Shown here: piece by piece, positions 8,853-19,668 of the stretch | Position numbering within the stretch: the stretch's first letter is position 1 | Layout: each line of letters starts with the position of its first letter | Assembly: GCF_000411255.1 (NCBI RefSeq) | Contig: NZ_KE150412.1 | Coordinates: forward strand, 3,204,842-3,268,841 | DNA: 64,000 bases | Source: Paenibacillus sp. HGH0039 | Lineage (GTDB): Bacteria > Bacillota > Bacilli > Paenibacillales > NBRC-103111 | Direction: 5' to 3' | Translations under genes and position numbers: made by a program | The notes under the pieces: model-generated | Databases searched by the model: none | Seen by the model: the letters and a program-made list of their open reading frames with translations, nothing else | What the model was told of the DNA's origin: nothing

Positions 8853-8887
8853 TTGAATTATTATACCTATGTCTGTATAATAATACA
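8853..8887 (+). promoter_or_regulatory. argC promoter overlapped by two ARG boxes
   Basis: TTGAAT (8853-8858), 17 bases, TATAAT (8876-8881) form a strong promoter. Two ARG-box-like sites coincide with it: TGAATTATTATACC (8854-8867) and TGTATAATAATACA (8874-8887), related to the consensus TGAATWWWWATTCA. Their starts are 20 bases apart, about two helical turns, as expected for an ArgR/AhrC hexamer. I infer arginine-dependent repression of the whole arg operon. Confidence 0.7.
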
Positions 8888-8919
8888 TATCATTTTTAGG
8901 ACGTTTGGGGGAAAAAGCA

Positions 8920-9969
8920 ATGACGGAACACGTGAGAGCGGCAATTGTAGGTTCAACCGGTTACGGAGGAGTGGAGCTGATCAGGCTGCTGCTCGGACAT
9001 CCTGCTGTAACGATCACTTCGGTAATTTCGTCTTCGAGTGCAGGAACGCCTATTTCGGACGGATTTCCTCATTTGAACAGCATTATACACGATTCACTGG
9101 ATGCTGTGGACGTATCGCTTATCGCGTCCAAAGCGGATGTCGTTTTTCTGGCGACACCGGCGGGTGTGGCTGCCAAGCTGGCGCCTCAAATGCTGGAGGC
9201 CGGTCTCAAAGTGATCGATCTGTCCGGAGATTTCCGGCTGAAAACCCCGGAGATCTACACCCAGTGGTACAAGCGCGAGGGCGCGTCCCAGGAAGATCTG
9301 GATAAGGCGGTTTTCGGTTTGTGCGAAATTTACGGAGAGCAGGTGCCGGGAAAAGAGTTTATTTCCAACCCGGGCTGTTACCCGACGGCTACACTTCTTG
9401 GTCTAGTTCCGGCTGTGAAAGCGGGATGGATCGATCCGTCCACGATCATTGTGGATGCCAAATCCGGCATTTCCGGCGCGGGCAGAGGACTGGGTCTCGG
9501 CGTTCATTACGCGGAAGCCAACGAGAACCTCTCTGCTTACAAACTTAACCGCCATCAGCATATTCCCGAAATCGAGCAGGTGCTGAGCGATGCCGCGGGA
9601 CGTGAAGTCATCATCACTTTCTCGACGCATCTTGTGCCGATGACGCGCGGAATTATGGCGACCTGTTATGCGCAGTTGAACGGAAAGCATGACACCCGCG
9701 AGTTTATTGAAATGTACCGTAATTTCTACGAAGGACGCCGTTTTGTGCGGATTCGCGAAGAAGGCAAGTGGCCGGCTACCAAAGAAGTTTGGGGCTCGAA
9801 TTACTGCGATATCGGTTTTGCCGTAGATGAAAGGACGAACCGGGTCACCGTCGTTTCGGTTATCGACAACGTGATGAAAGGCGCGGCCGGGCAAGCCGTG
9901 CAGAACTTGAATCTGATGCTTGGCTGGGATGAAACGACGGGTCTTCAACTTACGCCGGTTTATCCGTAA
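8920..9969 (+). CDS. argC: N-acetyl-gamma-glutamyl-phosphate reductase
   Basis: ArgC reduces N-acetylglutamyl phosphate to the semialdehyde with NADPH, the third step of arginine synthesis. The 349-residue product begins MTEHVRAAIVGSTGYGGVEL, with the nucleotide-binding glycine motif GSTGYGG. It contains the catalytic cysteine in SNPGCYPTA (about residue 150) and GISGAGRG further on. ATG 8920 is preferred over an upstream in-frame TTG at 8905, because the run of G at 8907-8911 makes a ribosome-binding site eight bases before it. It is the first gene of a seven-gene operon under the ARG-box promoter. Confidence 0.97.
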   Translation: MTEHVRAAIVGSTGYGGVELIRLLLGHPAVTITSVISSSSAGTPISDGFPHLNSIIHDSLDAVDVSLIASKADVVFLATPAGVAAKLAPQMLEAGLKVIDLSGDFRLKTPEIYTQWYKREGASQEDLDKAVFGLCEIYGEQVPGKEFISNPGCYPTATLLGLVPAVKAGWIDPSTIIVDAKSGISGAGRGLGLGVHYAEANENLSAYKLNRHQHIPEIEQVLSDAAGREVIITFSTHLVPMTRGIMATCYAQLNGKHDTREFIEMYRNFYEGRRFVRIREEGKWPATKEVWGSNYCDIGFAVDERTNRVTVVSVIDNVMKGAAGQAVQNLNLMLGWDETTGLQLTPVYP

Positions 9970-10055
9970 TAGTTCCGATCGTTTTAATGATAGTTTTAAT
10001 TTAACAGATAGTAGATATCCCAGGGATAATGTACAAAAAGGACAGGTGAGCATCC

Positions 10056-11282
<1,227 letters not shown>

Positions 11283-11327
11283 GCCGCCAGGACCCGCTTA
11301 GGGAGACGAACGGAGGCAAGGGGAGAC

Positions 11328-12113
11328 ATGGAAAGTTTTGTGATGAAGTGCGGCGGGAGTACCCTGGCTGCACTGCCGGATTCTTTTTTCACGGATTTAA
11401 AGCAGCTTCAGGACCGCGGCATTGTCCCCGTCATCGTGCATGGCGGGGGGCCTGCCATTTCAGAGACGCTGAATCAGCTTAGTATCGCAAGTGAGTTCGT
11501 GGGCGGGCTCCGCAAAACAAGCGAGGCTGTCCTCGACGTCGTCGAAATGGTACTGGCCGGACGGATCAATAAAGAAATCGTCAGACGCATCCAGTTGTCC
11601 GGAGGCAAAGCCCTGGGATTGTCCGGAGTAGACGGACGCCTGATTACGGCCCGCCCGGTGGAAAACACCTCCGAAGTAGGACTCGTAGGCGACGTGACCG
11701 ATGTGAACGCGGAGCTGATTCAAGGCGTAGTCGGGATGGGCTACATGCCCGTCATTGCACCGATCGGTCTCGGCGGCGACGGGAACCAGCGCTACAACAT
11801 TAATGCCGATACGGCAGCGGGTGCGGTCGCATCCCGGATCGGGACGGACCGGCTCATCGTTGTAACCGATGTACCCGGTATTATGAAGGTGGAGGACGGG
11901 GTGAAGCGGGTTCTTCCGACCGTCACCATTGCGGATATCGAGGCGATGATCGAGAGCGGAGATATTTACGGGGGCATGATCCCTAAAGTACGGGCGGCGA
12001 TCCAGTGCATCCAAGGGGACGTGCGGGAAGTCGTGATCGTGGACGGTTCCGTCCCCGGTATTCTCAGCAGCGTTCTGGACGGAGCGCAGGCCGGGACCCG
12101 GATTATCCGCTAG
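11328..12113 (+). CDS. argB: Acetylglutamate kinase
   Basis: ArgB phosphorylates N-acetylglutamate, the second step of arginine synthesis. The 261-residue protein has the amino-acid-kinase fold: MKCGGSTL near the N-terminus (phosphate-binding), PVIVHGGGPAISE (substrate loop), GLVGDVTDVN, NINADTAAGAVA and a C-terminal segment with GIMKVEDG and GGMIPKV. The length is that of the short, arginine-insensitive-type enzymes; it lacks the ~20-residue N-terminal helix that mediates arginine feedback in hexameric forms, so control is more likely at the promoter. A GGGGAG ribosome-binding site precedes the ATG, and it is separated from argJ by 45 bases. Confidence 0.96.
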   Translation: MESFVMKCGGSTLAALPDSFFTDLKQLQDRGIVPVIVHGGGPAISETLNQLSIASEFVGGLRKTSEAVLDVVEMVLAGRINKEIVRRIQLSGGKALGLSGVDGRLITARPVENTSEVGLVGDVTDVNAELIQGVVGMGYMPVIAPIGLGGDGNQRYNINADTAAGAVASRIGTDRLIVVTDVPGIMKVEDGVKRVLPTVTIADIEAMIESGDIYGGMIPKVRAAIQCIQGDVREVVIVDGSVPGILSSVLDGAQAGTRIIR

Positions 12114-12154
12114 CGGCAACTATCTTTAACAATTAAATGATGGGAGTGAAGAAC

Positions 12155-13345
12155 ATGGTTCAGCAGGCAAGCAGTTTGTTTCCGACGTATGCCCGGTTTC
12201 CAATCACACTGGTAAAGGGAGAAGGCAGCCGATTGTGGGACGACCAAGGCAAGGAGTACATCGATTTGATGGCCGGTCTTGCCGTTACGAATTTAGGGCA
12301 TGCTCCGGAAGTTGTTAAAGAGAAGCTTGTGGCGCAGCTTGATCAGCTTTGGCACGTGTCTAATCTGTTCCATATCCCGAATCAGGAAAAGCTGGCGAAG
12401 CTGCTGACCGATAACAGCTGTGCGGACGCCGTGTTCTTCTGCTCGACCGGTGCAGAAGCCAACGAGGCGGCTATCAAGCTTGCGCGCCGTTATTCGCAGA
12501 AAGTACTGGGCGAGAACCGTTACGAGATCATTACGTTCCATCAGTCGTTCCACGGCCGTACGCTGGCTACCCTGACCGCAACCGGACAAGAGAAGGTGCA
12601 GGAAGGCTTCCATCCCCTTCCCGAAGGGTTTGTCTACGCCGACTATAACGACCTTGCTTCCGTCGAAAAGCTGATCAGCGAGCGTACGTGCGCCGTTATG
12701 CTGGAAATGGTTCAAGCCGAAGGCGGCGTAATCCCGGCGGATCCCGCTTTCGTGAAGGCTCTGGCCGAACTTTGCAAGGAGCGCGGCCTGCTTCTCATCG
12801 TCGATGAAATTCAGACGGGTATGGGCCGCACCGGCAAGCTGTTCGCCTATGAGCATTACGGCATCGAGCCGGATATCTTTACTCTGGCCAAAGGCCTCGG
12901 CAGCGGTTTCCCGATCGGGGCTATGCTGGGGAATGCCAAGGTGGCGCCGGCTTTCTCGGCAGGTTCCCACGGCAGCACGTTCGGGGGAACTCCAATCGCT
13001 ACGGCTGCAGCTATAGCAACGGTTGAATATATGCTGAGCGAGAAAATTCCTCAGCGCGCGGCGGAGCTTGGGGAATGGACGGTTAAGACGCTTCGTGAGA
13101 AGCTTGCGGGCAATCCGATCGTCGAAGAAGTGCGCGGCGAAGGCCTCTTGATCGGCATCGTGTGCAAGCAGCCCGCTGCGGAGCTTATAGCCGAGATTCA
13201 TGAAGCGGGTGTTCTGGTCGTATCGGCCGGCCCGCAAGTGGTGCGTCTGCTGCCAAGCCTCGTTATTCCGAAAGAAGATTTGCAGAAGGGCCTGGACGTC
13301 GTTTGCGATGTACTGGCAAGAAAAGCCTCTGCTTTAGTACAATAG
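12155..13345 (+). CDS. argD: Acetylornithine aminotransferase
   Basis: ArgD is a PLP enzyme converting N-acetylglutamate semialdehyde to N-acetylornithine. The 396-residue form starting MVQQASSLFPTYARFPI is preferred: GGGAGTG at 12142-12148 lies just before ATG 12155, while the in-frame ATG at 12137 has no ribosome-binding site. Class-III aminotransferase landmarks are CSTGAEANEAAIKLAR (phosphate and ring binding), FHGRTLATLT, IVDEIQTGMGRTG (the Asp that contacts the pyridine nitrogen) and the Schiff-base lysine, about K246, in LAKGLGSGFPIGA. It sits between argB and argF. Confidence 0.96.
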   Translation: MVQQASSLFPTYARFPITLVKGEGSRLWDDQGKEYIDLMAGLAVTNLGHAPEVVKEKLVAQLDQLWHVSNLFHIPNQEKLAKLLTDNSCADAVFFCSTGAEANEAAIKLARRYSQKVLGENRYEIITFHQSFHGRTLATLTATGQEKVQEGFHPLPEGFVYADYNDLASVEKLISERTCAVMLEMVQAEGGVIPADPAFVKALAELCKERGLLLIVDEIQTGMGRTGKLFAYEHYGIEPDIFTLAKGLGSGFPIGAMLGNAKVAPAFSAGSHGSTFGGTPIATAAAIATVEYMLSEKIPQRAAELGEWTVKTLREKLAGNPIVEEVRGEGLLIGIVCKQPAAELIAEIHEAGVLVVSAGPQVVRLLPSLVIPKEDLQKGLDVVCDVLARKASALVQ

Positions 13346-13410
13346 ACAAGAAGGTCGTCCGCAGCTCTGCGGACGCTCCGACATTTTGCAGGAAGAAAGG
13401 ACGGATTCCC

Positions 13411-14367
13411 ATGTCCAGCACGGTACAGGAAGAAATGCAGCAGCAGCTTAAGGGAAGAGATTTCCTGGGGCTGGTCGATTACACACCCGCGGAGCTTAAT
13501 CACCTGATCACGCTGGCCCGCGATCTGAAGGCCAAACAAAAGGCCGGCGAAGCCCATCAGCTTCTCAAAGGCAAAACGCTCGGCATGATTTTCGAGAAAT
13601 CATCCACGCGGACGCGTGTTTCTTTTGAAGTGGGGATGTTTCAGCTCGGGGGTCAAGCCTTGTTCCTTAGCAAAAACGACATCCAGCTCGGACGCGGAGA
13701 AACGGTTTCCGATACGGCGCAGACGTTGTCCCGCTATCTGGACGGTATCATGATCCGTACGTTTGCCCACCGCAACGTGGTCGATCTGGCGCGTGCCGCG
13801 ACTATTCCGGTTATTAACGGGTTGACGGACTTTTCTCATCCGTGTCAGGCACTGACGGATTATATGACGATTCAAGAGCATAAAGGCCGCCTGGAAGGGC
13901 TTAAAATCGCTTATGTCGGCGACGGCAACAATATGGTCCACTCCCTGCTTGTCGGAGCGGCCAAACTCGGCCTCAACATCACGGTCGCTGCCCCGGAAGG
14001 GTACACACCGGATGAAGAGCTTGTCCGCAGCAGCAGGGAATTTGCTTCCCAATCGGGCGGCTCCGTGCTGGTTACTCAGGATCCGAAGGAAGCGGTGGCG
14101 GATGCGGACGTGATTTATACGGACGTATGGGCGAGCATGGGCTTCGAAGCGGAGCAGCAGGAGCGCGAGCGTGCTTTCAGCGGCTACCAGGTGAACGAGG
14201 AGCTTGCCCGCTACGCGAAGAAGGATTACCTCTTCCTGCACTGTCTCCCGGCGCATAGGGGAGAAGAGGTCAGCGAAGGCGTAATCGACGGACCGAATTC
14301 TTTTGTATTCGATCAGGCGGAAAACCGCCTTCACGCACAGAAAGCCGTTATGGCTTCGATTATGTAA
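13411..14367 (+). CDS. argF: Ornithine carbamoyltransferase
   Basis: ArgF condenses ornithine and carbamoyl phosphate to citrulline. The 318-residue protein has the carbamoyl-phosphate motif STRTR (about 64-68), then MIRTFAH and [10 protein letters not shown]. The ornithine-binding loop is DVWASMGFE, and [11 protein letters not shown] includes the catalytic Cys at about 278. Frames are open upstream into the end of argD, but ATG 13411 has AAAGGA about nine bases before it and matches family length. No carbamoyl-phosphate synthetase genes are linked, so carbamoyl phosphate must come from elsewhere in the genome. Confidence 0.96.
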   Translation: MSSTVQEEMQQQLKGRDFLGLVDYTPAELNHLITLARDLKAKQKAGEAHQLLKGKTLGMIFEKSSTRTRVSFEVGMFQLGGQALFLSKNDIQLGRGETVSDTAQTLSRYLDGIMIRTFAHRNVVDLARAATIPVINGLTDFSHPCQALTDYMTIQEHKGRLEGLKIAYVGDGNNMVHSLLVGAAKLGLNITVAAPEGYTPDEELVRSSREFASQSGGSVLVTQDPKEAVADADVIYTDVWASMGFEAEQQERERAFSGYQVNEELARYAKKDYLFLHCLPAHRGEEVSEGVIDGPNSFVFDQAENRLHAQKAVMASIM

Positions 14368-14399
14368 CCAAAATTATGGCAGCAAAGGTGAGGGAAAAC

Positions 14400-15638
14400 A
14401 TGGCTAAAGAAAAAATCGTGCTGGCCTACTCGGGCGGTTTGGATACGTCCGTTATTCTGGCTTGGCTTAAAGAAACATATGACGCTGAAATTATCGCATT
14501 TACAGCGGATATCGGGCAGAAGGACGAACTCGACGGCCTGGAAGAAAAAGCGCTGGCGACCGGCGCCAGCAAGGTCTACATCGATGATCTCCGCGAAGAA
14601 TTCGCGAGCGACTTCATCTATCCGATGTTCCAGTCCGGCGCGCTGTACGAAGGGCAATACCTGCTCGGGACGAGCATCGCGCGCCCGCTGATCGCCAAGC
14701 GCATGGTCGAGATCGCCCGCGCCGAAGGCGCTACGGCCATTGCGCACGGCGCAACCGGCAAAGGGAACGACCAAGTGCGCTTTGAGCTGACGGCCGCTGC
14801 GCTTGCGCCGGAAATCGGCGTAATCGCCCCATGGCGTCTGGAAGCGTTCCGGGAGCAGTTCCCGGGCCGCGCCGAAATGATCGCGTATGCCGAGAAGCAC
14901 GGCATCCAGGTGCAGGCGACCGCGTCGAAACCGTATTCGACGGACCGCAACCTGCTGCACATCTCTTTCGAGAGCGGCATGCTCGAGGACCCTTGGTTCG
15001 ACGCAAGCGCCGATTCCAACCGCGATATGTACGTGCTCAGCGTATCTCCGGAAGACGCGCCAGATCAGCCGGAATACATCGAGCTTGAATTTGAGCAGGG
15101 CAATGCAGTCGCTATCAACGGCGAGAAGCTGAACCCGCTGCAAATGATGGAGACGCTCAATGAGCTTGGCGGCAAGCACGGCATCGGCCGTATCGACATG
15201 GTCGAGAACCGCTTCGTGGGCATGAAGAGCCGAGGCGTGTACGAGACGCCGGGCGGCACGATTCTGTTTGCGGCTCACCGCCGCATCGAATCCCTGACCA
15301 TGGACCGTGAAGTCATGCATCTGCGCGACTCTCTGATCTCCAAATACAGCACACTCGTATACAACGGGTTCTGGTTTGCTCCGGAACGTCTGGCTATTCA
15401 AGCGCTTGTAACCGAGAGCCAGAAAAACGTTTCGGGCACGGTCCGCATGAAGCTGTACAAAGGCAACGTGATTGCCGCCGGCGTGAAGAGTCCGGTGAGC
15501 TTGTATAACCCGAATATCGCGACGATGGAAGCGGACCCGACCCAAGCTTACGACCAGGGCGATGCGGCAGGTTTCATCCGTCTCAATGCGCTGCGTTTGA
15601 AAGTAAGTTCCGGCGTAGAGCAGCAATCCGGGAAATAA
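14400..15638 (+). CDS. argG: Argininosuccinate synthase
   Basis: ArgG joins citrulline and aspartate using ATP to make argininosuccinate. The 412-residue product begins [20 protein letters not shown], where AYSGGLDTS is the N-type ATP pyrophosphatase P-loop. [15 protein letters not shown] and the SMEP-type region replaced here by [10 protein letters not shown] are also recognisable. ATG 14400 has AAAGGTGAGGG just upstream; an in-frame ATG at 14376 would add eight residues without support. It follows argF by 32 bases. Its inclusion in the operon puts all seven biosynthetic steps after glutamate, with argH, under one promoter. Confidence 0.96.
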   Translation: MAKEKIVLAYSGGLDTSVILAWLKETYDAEIIAFTADIGQKDELDGLEEKALATGASKVYIDDLREEFASDFIYPMFQSGALYEGQYLLGTSIARPLIAKRMVEIARAEGATAIAHGATGKGNDQVRFELTAAALAPEIGVIAPWRLEAFREQFPGRAEMIAYAEKHGIQVQATASKPYSTDRNLLHISFESGMLEDPWFDASADSNRDMYVLSVSPEDAPDQPEYIELEFEQGNAVAINGEKLNPLQMMETLNELGGKHGIGRIDMVENRFVGMKSRGVYETPGGTILFAAHRRIESLTMDREVMHLRDSLISKYSTLVYNGFWFAPERLAIQALVTESQKNVSGTVRMKLYKGNVIAAGVKSPVSLYNPNIATMEADPTQAYDQGDAAGFIRLNALRLKVSSGVEQQSGK

Positions 15639-15686
15639 ACGGGAAACCAATCGTTTGTTTATATACCTGTGAAACAGGAAACGGGG

Positions 15687-15708
15687 AACGGGCCGGAAGC
15701 GGCCCGTT
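15687..15708 (+). repeat. Hairpin between argG and argH
   Basis: AACGGGCC (15687-15694) pairs perfectly with GGCCCGTT (15701-15708) around GGAAGC. The bases after it (GTTCCGTT) are only weakly T-rich, so it may be a partial terminator or an mRNA-stability element that sets argH expression relative to argG. Confidence 0.6.
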
Positions 15709-15737
15709 GTTCCGTTAAAATCGAAGGAGGCAGCAAC

Positions 15738-17153
15738 GTGTCGAAATTATGGGGCGGCCGGTTTACGAAGCAAACCGACCAATTAGTAGAAGAATACACA
15801 GCTTCCATCACGTTCGATAAAGAACTGGCGGAAGAAGACATCCAGGGCAGTCTTGCCCACGTGACTATGCTCGGCAAATGCGGCATCCTGCCTCAAGAGG
15901 ATGTCGAAACGATCAAGGACGGTCTTAACCGCGTACTGGGCATGATCCGCCGCGGCGAGCTGGAATACACGATCGCCAACGAAGACATTCATATGAATAT
16001 CGAAAAGACGCTGATCGATGAGATCGGGCCGGTAGGCGGCAAGCTGCACACGGGCCGCAGCCGTAACGATCAGGTGGCGACCGACATGCACCTGTATTTG
16101 CGCGGGCGCGTGGTGGAATTCGTCAGCCTGCTCCAGAAGCTTCAGGAAGCCCTCCTGACGCAGGCAAAGGCCAACCTGGATACTATCGTGCCGGGATATA
16201 CGCATCTCCAGCGTGCGCAGCCGATTCTGTTCGCCCACCATCTGATGGCTTACGTGTCGATGTTCCAGCGTGATATCGAGCGTCTTCAGGACAGCTACAA
16301 GCGGATCAACGTTCTGCCGCTGGGGGCCGGCGCTCTTGCGGGCACAACGTTCCCGATTGACCGTCACTTCGTAGCGGAACAGCTTGGCTTCGAGGGAGTG
16401 TACGAGAACAGTCTGGACGCCGTCAGCGACCGCGACTTTATTCTGGAGTTTCTCGCCAATGCATCCTTCATCATGATGCACCTGTCCCGTTTCTGCGAGG
16501 AGCTGGTTATGTGGTCCAGCACCGAATTTAACTTCGTCGAACTGGACGATGCGTTCTGTACGGGCAGTTCCATTATGCCGCAAAAGAAGAACCCGGATGT
16601 CGCCGAGCTTGTCCGCGGCAAAACCGGCCGCGTCTACGGCAACCTGTTCGGTCTCATGACCGTTCTCAAGGCGCTCCCGTTGGCCTATAACAAGGACATG
16701 CAGGAAGACAAAGAAGGCATGCTGGACACAGTCCGTACCCTTCAAGGCGCCCTGCAGCTTTTTGCGCCGATGATCTCGACAATGAAAGTGAACAAAGCCC
16801 GCATGCGCCAGGCGGTGAATCAGGATTTCTCTAACGCCACGGACATTGCGGACTATCTCGTAAACAAGGGTCTGCCATTCCGCCAGGCTCATGAAGTGAT
16901 CGGCAAGACAGTCCTCTACTGCATCCAAGAGGGTAAATTCCTGCTCGATCTGTCCATGGAAGAGTTCAACAAGTTCTCTGAACTGTTTGGCGACGACATT
17001 TACGAGGTGCTTCAGCCGGAGCAGGTGGTTAACGCCCGTAACGTATACGGAGGCACGGCCAGCAGCCAGGTAGAGGGAGCTATTTCGCGTGCGGAGAAGA
17101 ACCTGGAAGTAACTGTAAACTGGGTTGACAGCAAGCTCGATAAAAGTAAATAA
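15738..17153 (+). CDS. argH: Argininosuccinate lyase
   Basis: ArgH splits argininosuccinate into arginine and fumarate, the last step. The chosen GTG start at 15738 is preceded by AAGGAGG at 15724-15730 and gives 471 residues beginning [11 protein letters not shown], the usual N-terminus. The fumarase/aspartase superfamily signature [15 protein letters not shown] contains the catalytic serine (about S277-278); [12 protein letters not shown] and [13 protein letters not shown]-like segments ([12 protein letters not shown]) are also present. It is the last gene of the arg operon. Only a weak hairpin (AGGG around 17220, CCCT around 17247) lies before the convergent vanW-type gene, so termination there is not clear. 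Confidence 0.96.
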   Translation: MSKLWGGRFTKQTDQLVEEYTASITFDKELAEEDIQGSLAHVTMLGKCGILPQEDVETIKDGLNRVLGMIRRGELEYTIANEDIHMNIEKTLIDEIGPVGGKLHTGRSRNDQVATDMHLYLRGRVVEFVSLLQKLQEALLTQAKANLDTIVPGYTHLQRAQPILFAHHLMAYVSMFQRDIERLQDSYKRINVLPLGAGALAGTTFPIDRHFVAEQLGFEGVYENSLDAVSDRDFILEFLANASFIMMHLSRFCEELVMWSSTEFNFVELDDAFCTGSSIMPQKKNPDVAELVRGKTGRVYGNLFGLMTVLKALPLAYNKDMQEDKEGMLDTVRTLQGALQLFAPMISTMKVNKARMRQAVNQDFSNATDIADYLVNKGLPFRQAHEVIGKTVLYCIQEGKFLLDLSMEEFNKFSELFGDDIYEVLQPEQVVNARNVYGGTASSQVEGAISRAEKNLEVTVNWVDSKLDKSK

Positions 17154-17280
17154 TGGGGAAATAACCGAAAGGCTCATGAAATTCATGCGTTTGGCCGTTG
17201 TGCCGCGCACGGGTTATTCAGGGCCTTTCCTGTTTCGGCCTGTCCCTATTTTGCCGGGTGGACGGGTTGTCACGCAGGCA

Positions 17281-18723
17281 CTAAGGTGTCTTGCCGTTCT
17301 GGGTGACTCCGTCTTCAATAACGTTCTTTTGCGGAGGAGCGGAATCCGCCGGCGGCTTGAGTACACCTGTATTAGACGCGACGACTCTCGCTTGCGGAGT
17401 ATAGCGGTCTCTGGAAATTTTTTCACGGGAGACTTCTTTGCCGCCCTGCTTTTTTATCCGGTAGGTATCGACCACAAACCCTTGCTTACCGGGACTTAGC
17501 TCCACCTGTTCGCCGGCTCTCAACCCGGAGTTGTGTACGTATTTGACGGGCGGTTGAATCGTCTCAACGGTATTCGACATAATCTCATACGTCGTATCCG
17601 AGGGAATGCTCCCGAATAGTTTAATAGTCAGCGCCGTATCCGACATTTCCGTTCGGATAAGGAGGTGGGCTTTTGTGTCGTTTCGGAAGCGAAAATTGAT
17701 GAAACCTGTCGAAAAGGTGGCATCTTGCCCCAAAGGGGCGTAGCTGATCGGCAGCGAATGGTTTCTTCGTTCGACAATCTCCAGACCGGCGCGCAGAACC
17801 GCGTTGTAGAGCGTGGTGGAAACTTGGCAAATTCCGCCCCCTACTCCGGGAACAAGCTTGCCGTTTAGGATAACGGGAGCTTCCCGGAAGCCGAATTTAA
17901 CGCCGGTCTGTTCAATAATAGGGGCGTAATCGAAAATTTCGCCCGGCTTTAGGATTACTTCATGAAGCGTTGCTGCGGTCGAGCGGACGTTATGCTTGCG
18001 TCCCGGCGACGATTGGTTAAGCGGGGTCGAGAACTGCGTGATAAGCCGGTCCACATGCTGGTCGCGCAGCATTTTTTCCGTCACCTCGGGTTCCTGCAGC
18101 CGAAATGGGACTTGTATGGAAAGCGGATTCTCCGCCCGTCTAGGATCTATCTGCCTGATCTGCCGCTCTATGTCCGCCTTCAAGCGGGAAGCATCGATGC
18201 GGAGGGCGGGTTGTCCCGCTTTATACTGCACGCGGTCATCGGGCGTAACGATGCGCTGGGCGGATACCGGTTGTACGGCATAGATATCGGGCCATAGGAT
18301 CCGCAGCTTCTTTTCGAGCTGATCCGCTTCTATGAACAAGCCGATGTTCGCTTGGTAATGGCGGAGCTTCCAGCGGTTGCGCGCACGATCCAGCAAATTT
18401 CCTTCCGTAAGGTCATGAAGGAGTGTCTGAAGCTCGCGGTCGTCTATGCGCAATCCCAGGTCCTGAAGCTTCTGCGAGCGGGAAGGAACTTCCTTCCGGT
18501 CGGACACAAGCTGTACGGGAACGGAATTCAGAAGCGCAACCTGACGGCTTAACTGTCCGGGGAAATCGGCGTAAGCCATTCCGCCCACCTTCCACCCCGA
18601 TACGGTGAATTGCTCCGGAAAAGCCGGGCGCGAGCCGTAAAAGGCAATGGAACCCAGAGCTATAACGGCCGCCAGCGGCAGGACCGTGGCAATTGTCGTT
18701 AGCACACGCTTAACTGGCTTCAT
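17281..18723 (-). CDS. VanW-family cell-surface protein with G5-like domain
   Basis: The 480-residue protein has an N-terminal signal anchor (about residues 7-29). A peptidoglycan-binding-4-like region follows (about 35-220), then the VanW core (about 235-365) with TAATLHEVILKPGEIFDYAP, KLVPGVGGGICQVSTTLYNA and NHSLPISYAPLGQDATF. A C-terminal G5-like beta domain (about 385-455) contains VETIQPPVKYVHN. VanW proteins are found beside vancomycin-resistance genes, but most chromosomal copies have no link to resistance and unknown biochemical function; a role at the cell wall is likely. It is transcribed toward argH and divergently from ftsE. An AGGAG ribosome-binding site lies upstream on the minus strand. 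Confidence 0.88.
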   Translation of the reverse strand: MKPVKRVLTTIATVLPLAAVIALGSIAFYGSRPAFPEQFTVSGWKVGGMAYADFPGQLSRQVALLNSVPVQLVSDRKEVPSRSQKLQDLGLRIDDRELQTLLHDLTEGNLLDRARNRWKLRHYQANIGLFIEADQLEKKLRILWPDIYAVQPVSAQRIVTPDDRVQYKAGQPALRIDASRLKADIERQIRQIDPRRAENPLSIQVPFRLQEPEVTEKMLRDQHVDRLITQFSTPLNQSSPGRKHNVRSTAATLHEVILKPGEIFDYAPIIEQTGVKFGFREAPVILNGKLVPGVGGGICQVSTTLYNAVLRAGLEIVERRNHSLPISYAPLGQDATFSTGFINFRFRNDTKAHLLIRTEMSDTALTIKLFGSIPSDTTYEIMSNTVETIQPPVKYVHNSGLRAGEQVELSPGKQGFVVDTYRIKKQGGKEVSREKISRDRYTPQARVVASNTGVLKPPADSAPPQKNVIEDGVTQNGKTP

Positions 18724-18981
18724 AAGTAAACTCCTTCAAAGAATTTGGCGCACTGACACTTTGGACTCAAGTTGAACTTGAACATTCAGACGGATGCCTG
18801 TTCTACATGTCTATGGATTCATCGGACAAATATGCCTGAGTCGAAAATAGGGCAAACCCCAACAAAATTCGCGTCCGCTGTGAAAAGATGTTGAATATTC
18901 CCTTTTTTAAAAGGATTTTTAAGATGGCTGTCGAACTTGTATGAGCTAGGATCAATCCGCCGTTAACAGGAAGTGATGATT

Positions 18982-19668
18982 TTGATCGAAATGCAGGATG
19001 TCTGGAAAACGTATCCTAACGGAACTCATGCGCTGCGGGGGATCGATGTCAAGGTCGACCGCAACGAATTCGTTTATATTGTCGGCCCGTCCGGCGCCGG
19101 TAAATCTACTTTTATGAAGATGATCTATCGGGAGGAAAAACCTACAAAAGGGCAAATATTTGTGAACGGGTTTAACATCGAGAAGCTTAAACAACGGAAA
19201 ATCCCGTATGTGCGCCGCAACATCGGCGTTATTTTTCAGGATTACCGGCTGCTGCCGAAGATGACCGTCTATGAAAATATTTCTTTTGCGATGGAAGTTA
19301 TTGAGGCACCGAAGAAGTTGATCAAAAAGCGCACGATGGAAGTACTCGACCTCGTGCACTTGAAGGATAAGGCCAATTCTTTACCGGGACAGCTCTCTGG
19401 CGGTGAACAGCAGAGGATCGCAATTGCCCGGGCAATAGTGAACAACCCGGCCGTGATTGTCGCCGATGAGCCGACAGGCAACCTGGATCCCGAAACCTCG
19501 TGGGGAATCATGAAGCTTCTGGAAGAAATCAATTTCCGTGGAACGACGATCATGATGGCGACCCACAACAAAGAAATCGTCAACACGATGCGCAAACGCG
19601 TTATCGCTATCGAGAACGGGATTATTGCCCGTGACGAGCTGCGAGGTGAGTACGGTTATGAAGAGTAG
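18982..19668 (+). CDS. ftsE: Cell-division ABC ATPase FtsE
   Basis: FtsE is the ATPase of the FtsEX complex that transmits an ATP-dependent signal through the membrane to peptidoglycan hydrolases. The protein (228 residues from this start) has Walker A GPSGAGKST, the ABC signature LSGGEQQR, Walker B VIVADEPTGNLD and the H-loop ATHN. The start is ambiguous: GTG 18973, ATG 18976 and TTG 18982 are all in frame. TTG 18982 is preferred because it gives the family N-terminus MIEMQDVW and sits about eight bases from AGGAAG. Its end overlaps ftsX by 11 bases, indicating translational coupling. Confidence 0.95.
   Translation: MIEMQDVWKTYPNGTHALRGIDVKVDRNEFVYIVGPSGAGKSTFMKMIYREEKPTKGQIFVNGFNIEKLKQRKIPYVRRNIGVIFQDYRLLPKMTVYENISFAMEVIEAPKKLIKKRTMEVLDLVHLKDKANSLPGQLSGGEQQRIAIARAIVNNPAVIVADEPTGNLDPETSWGIMKLLEEINFRGTTIMMATHNKEIVNTMRKRVIAIENGIIARDELRGEYGYEE

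Noticed and set aside
15783-17210. 475-codon open frame antisense to argH
   Set aside because: argH has full catalytic motifs; the antisense product has no recognisable features.
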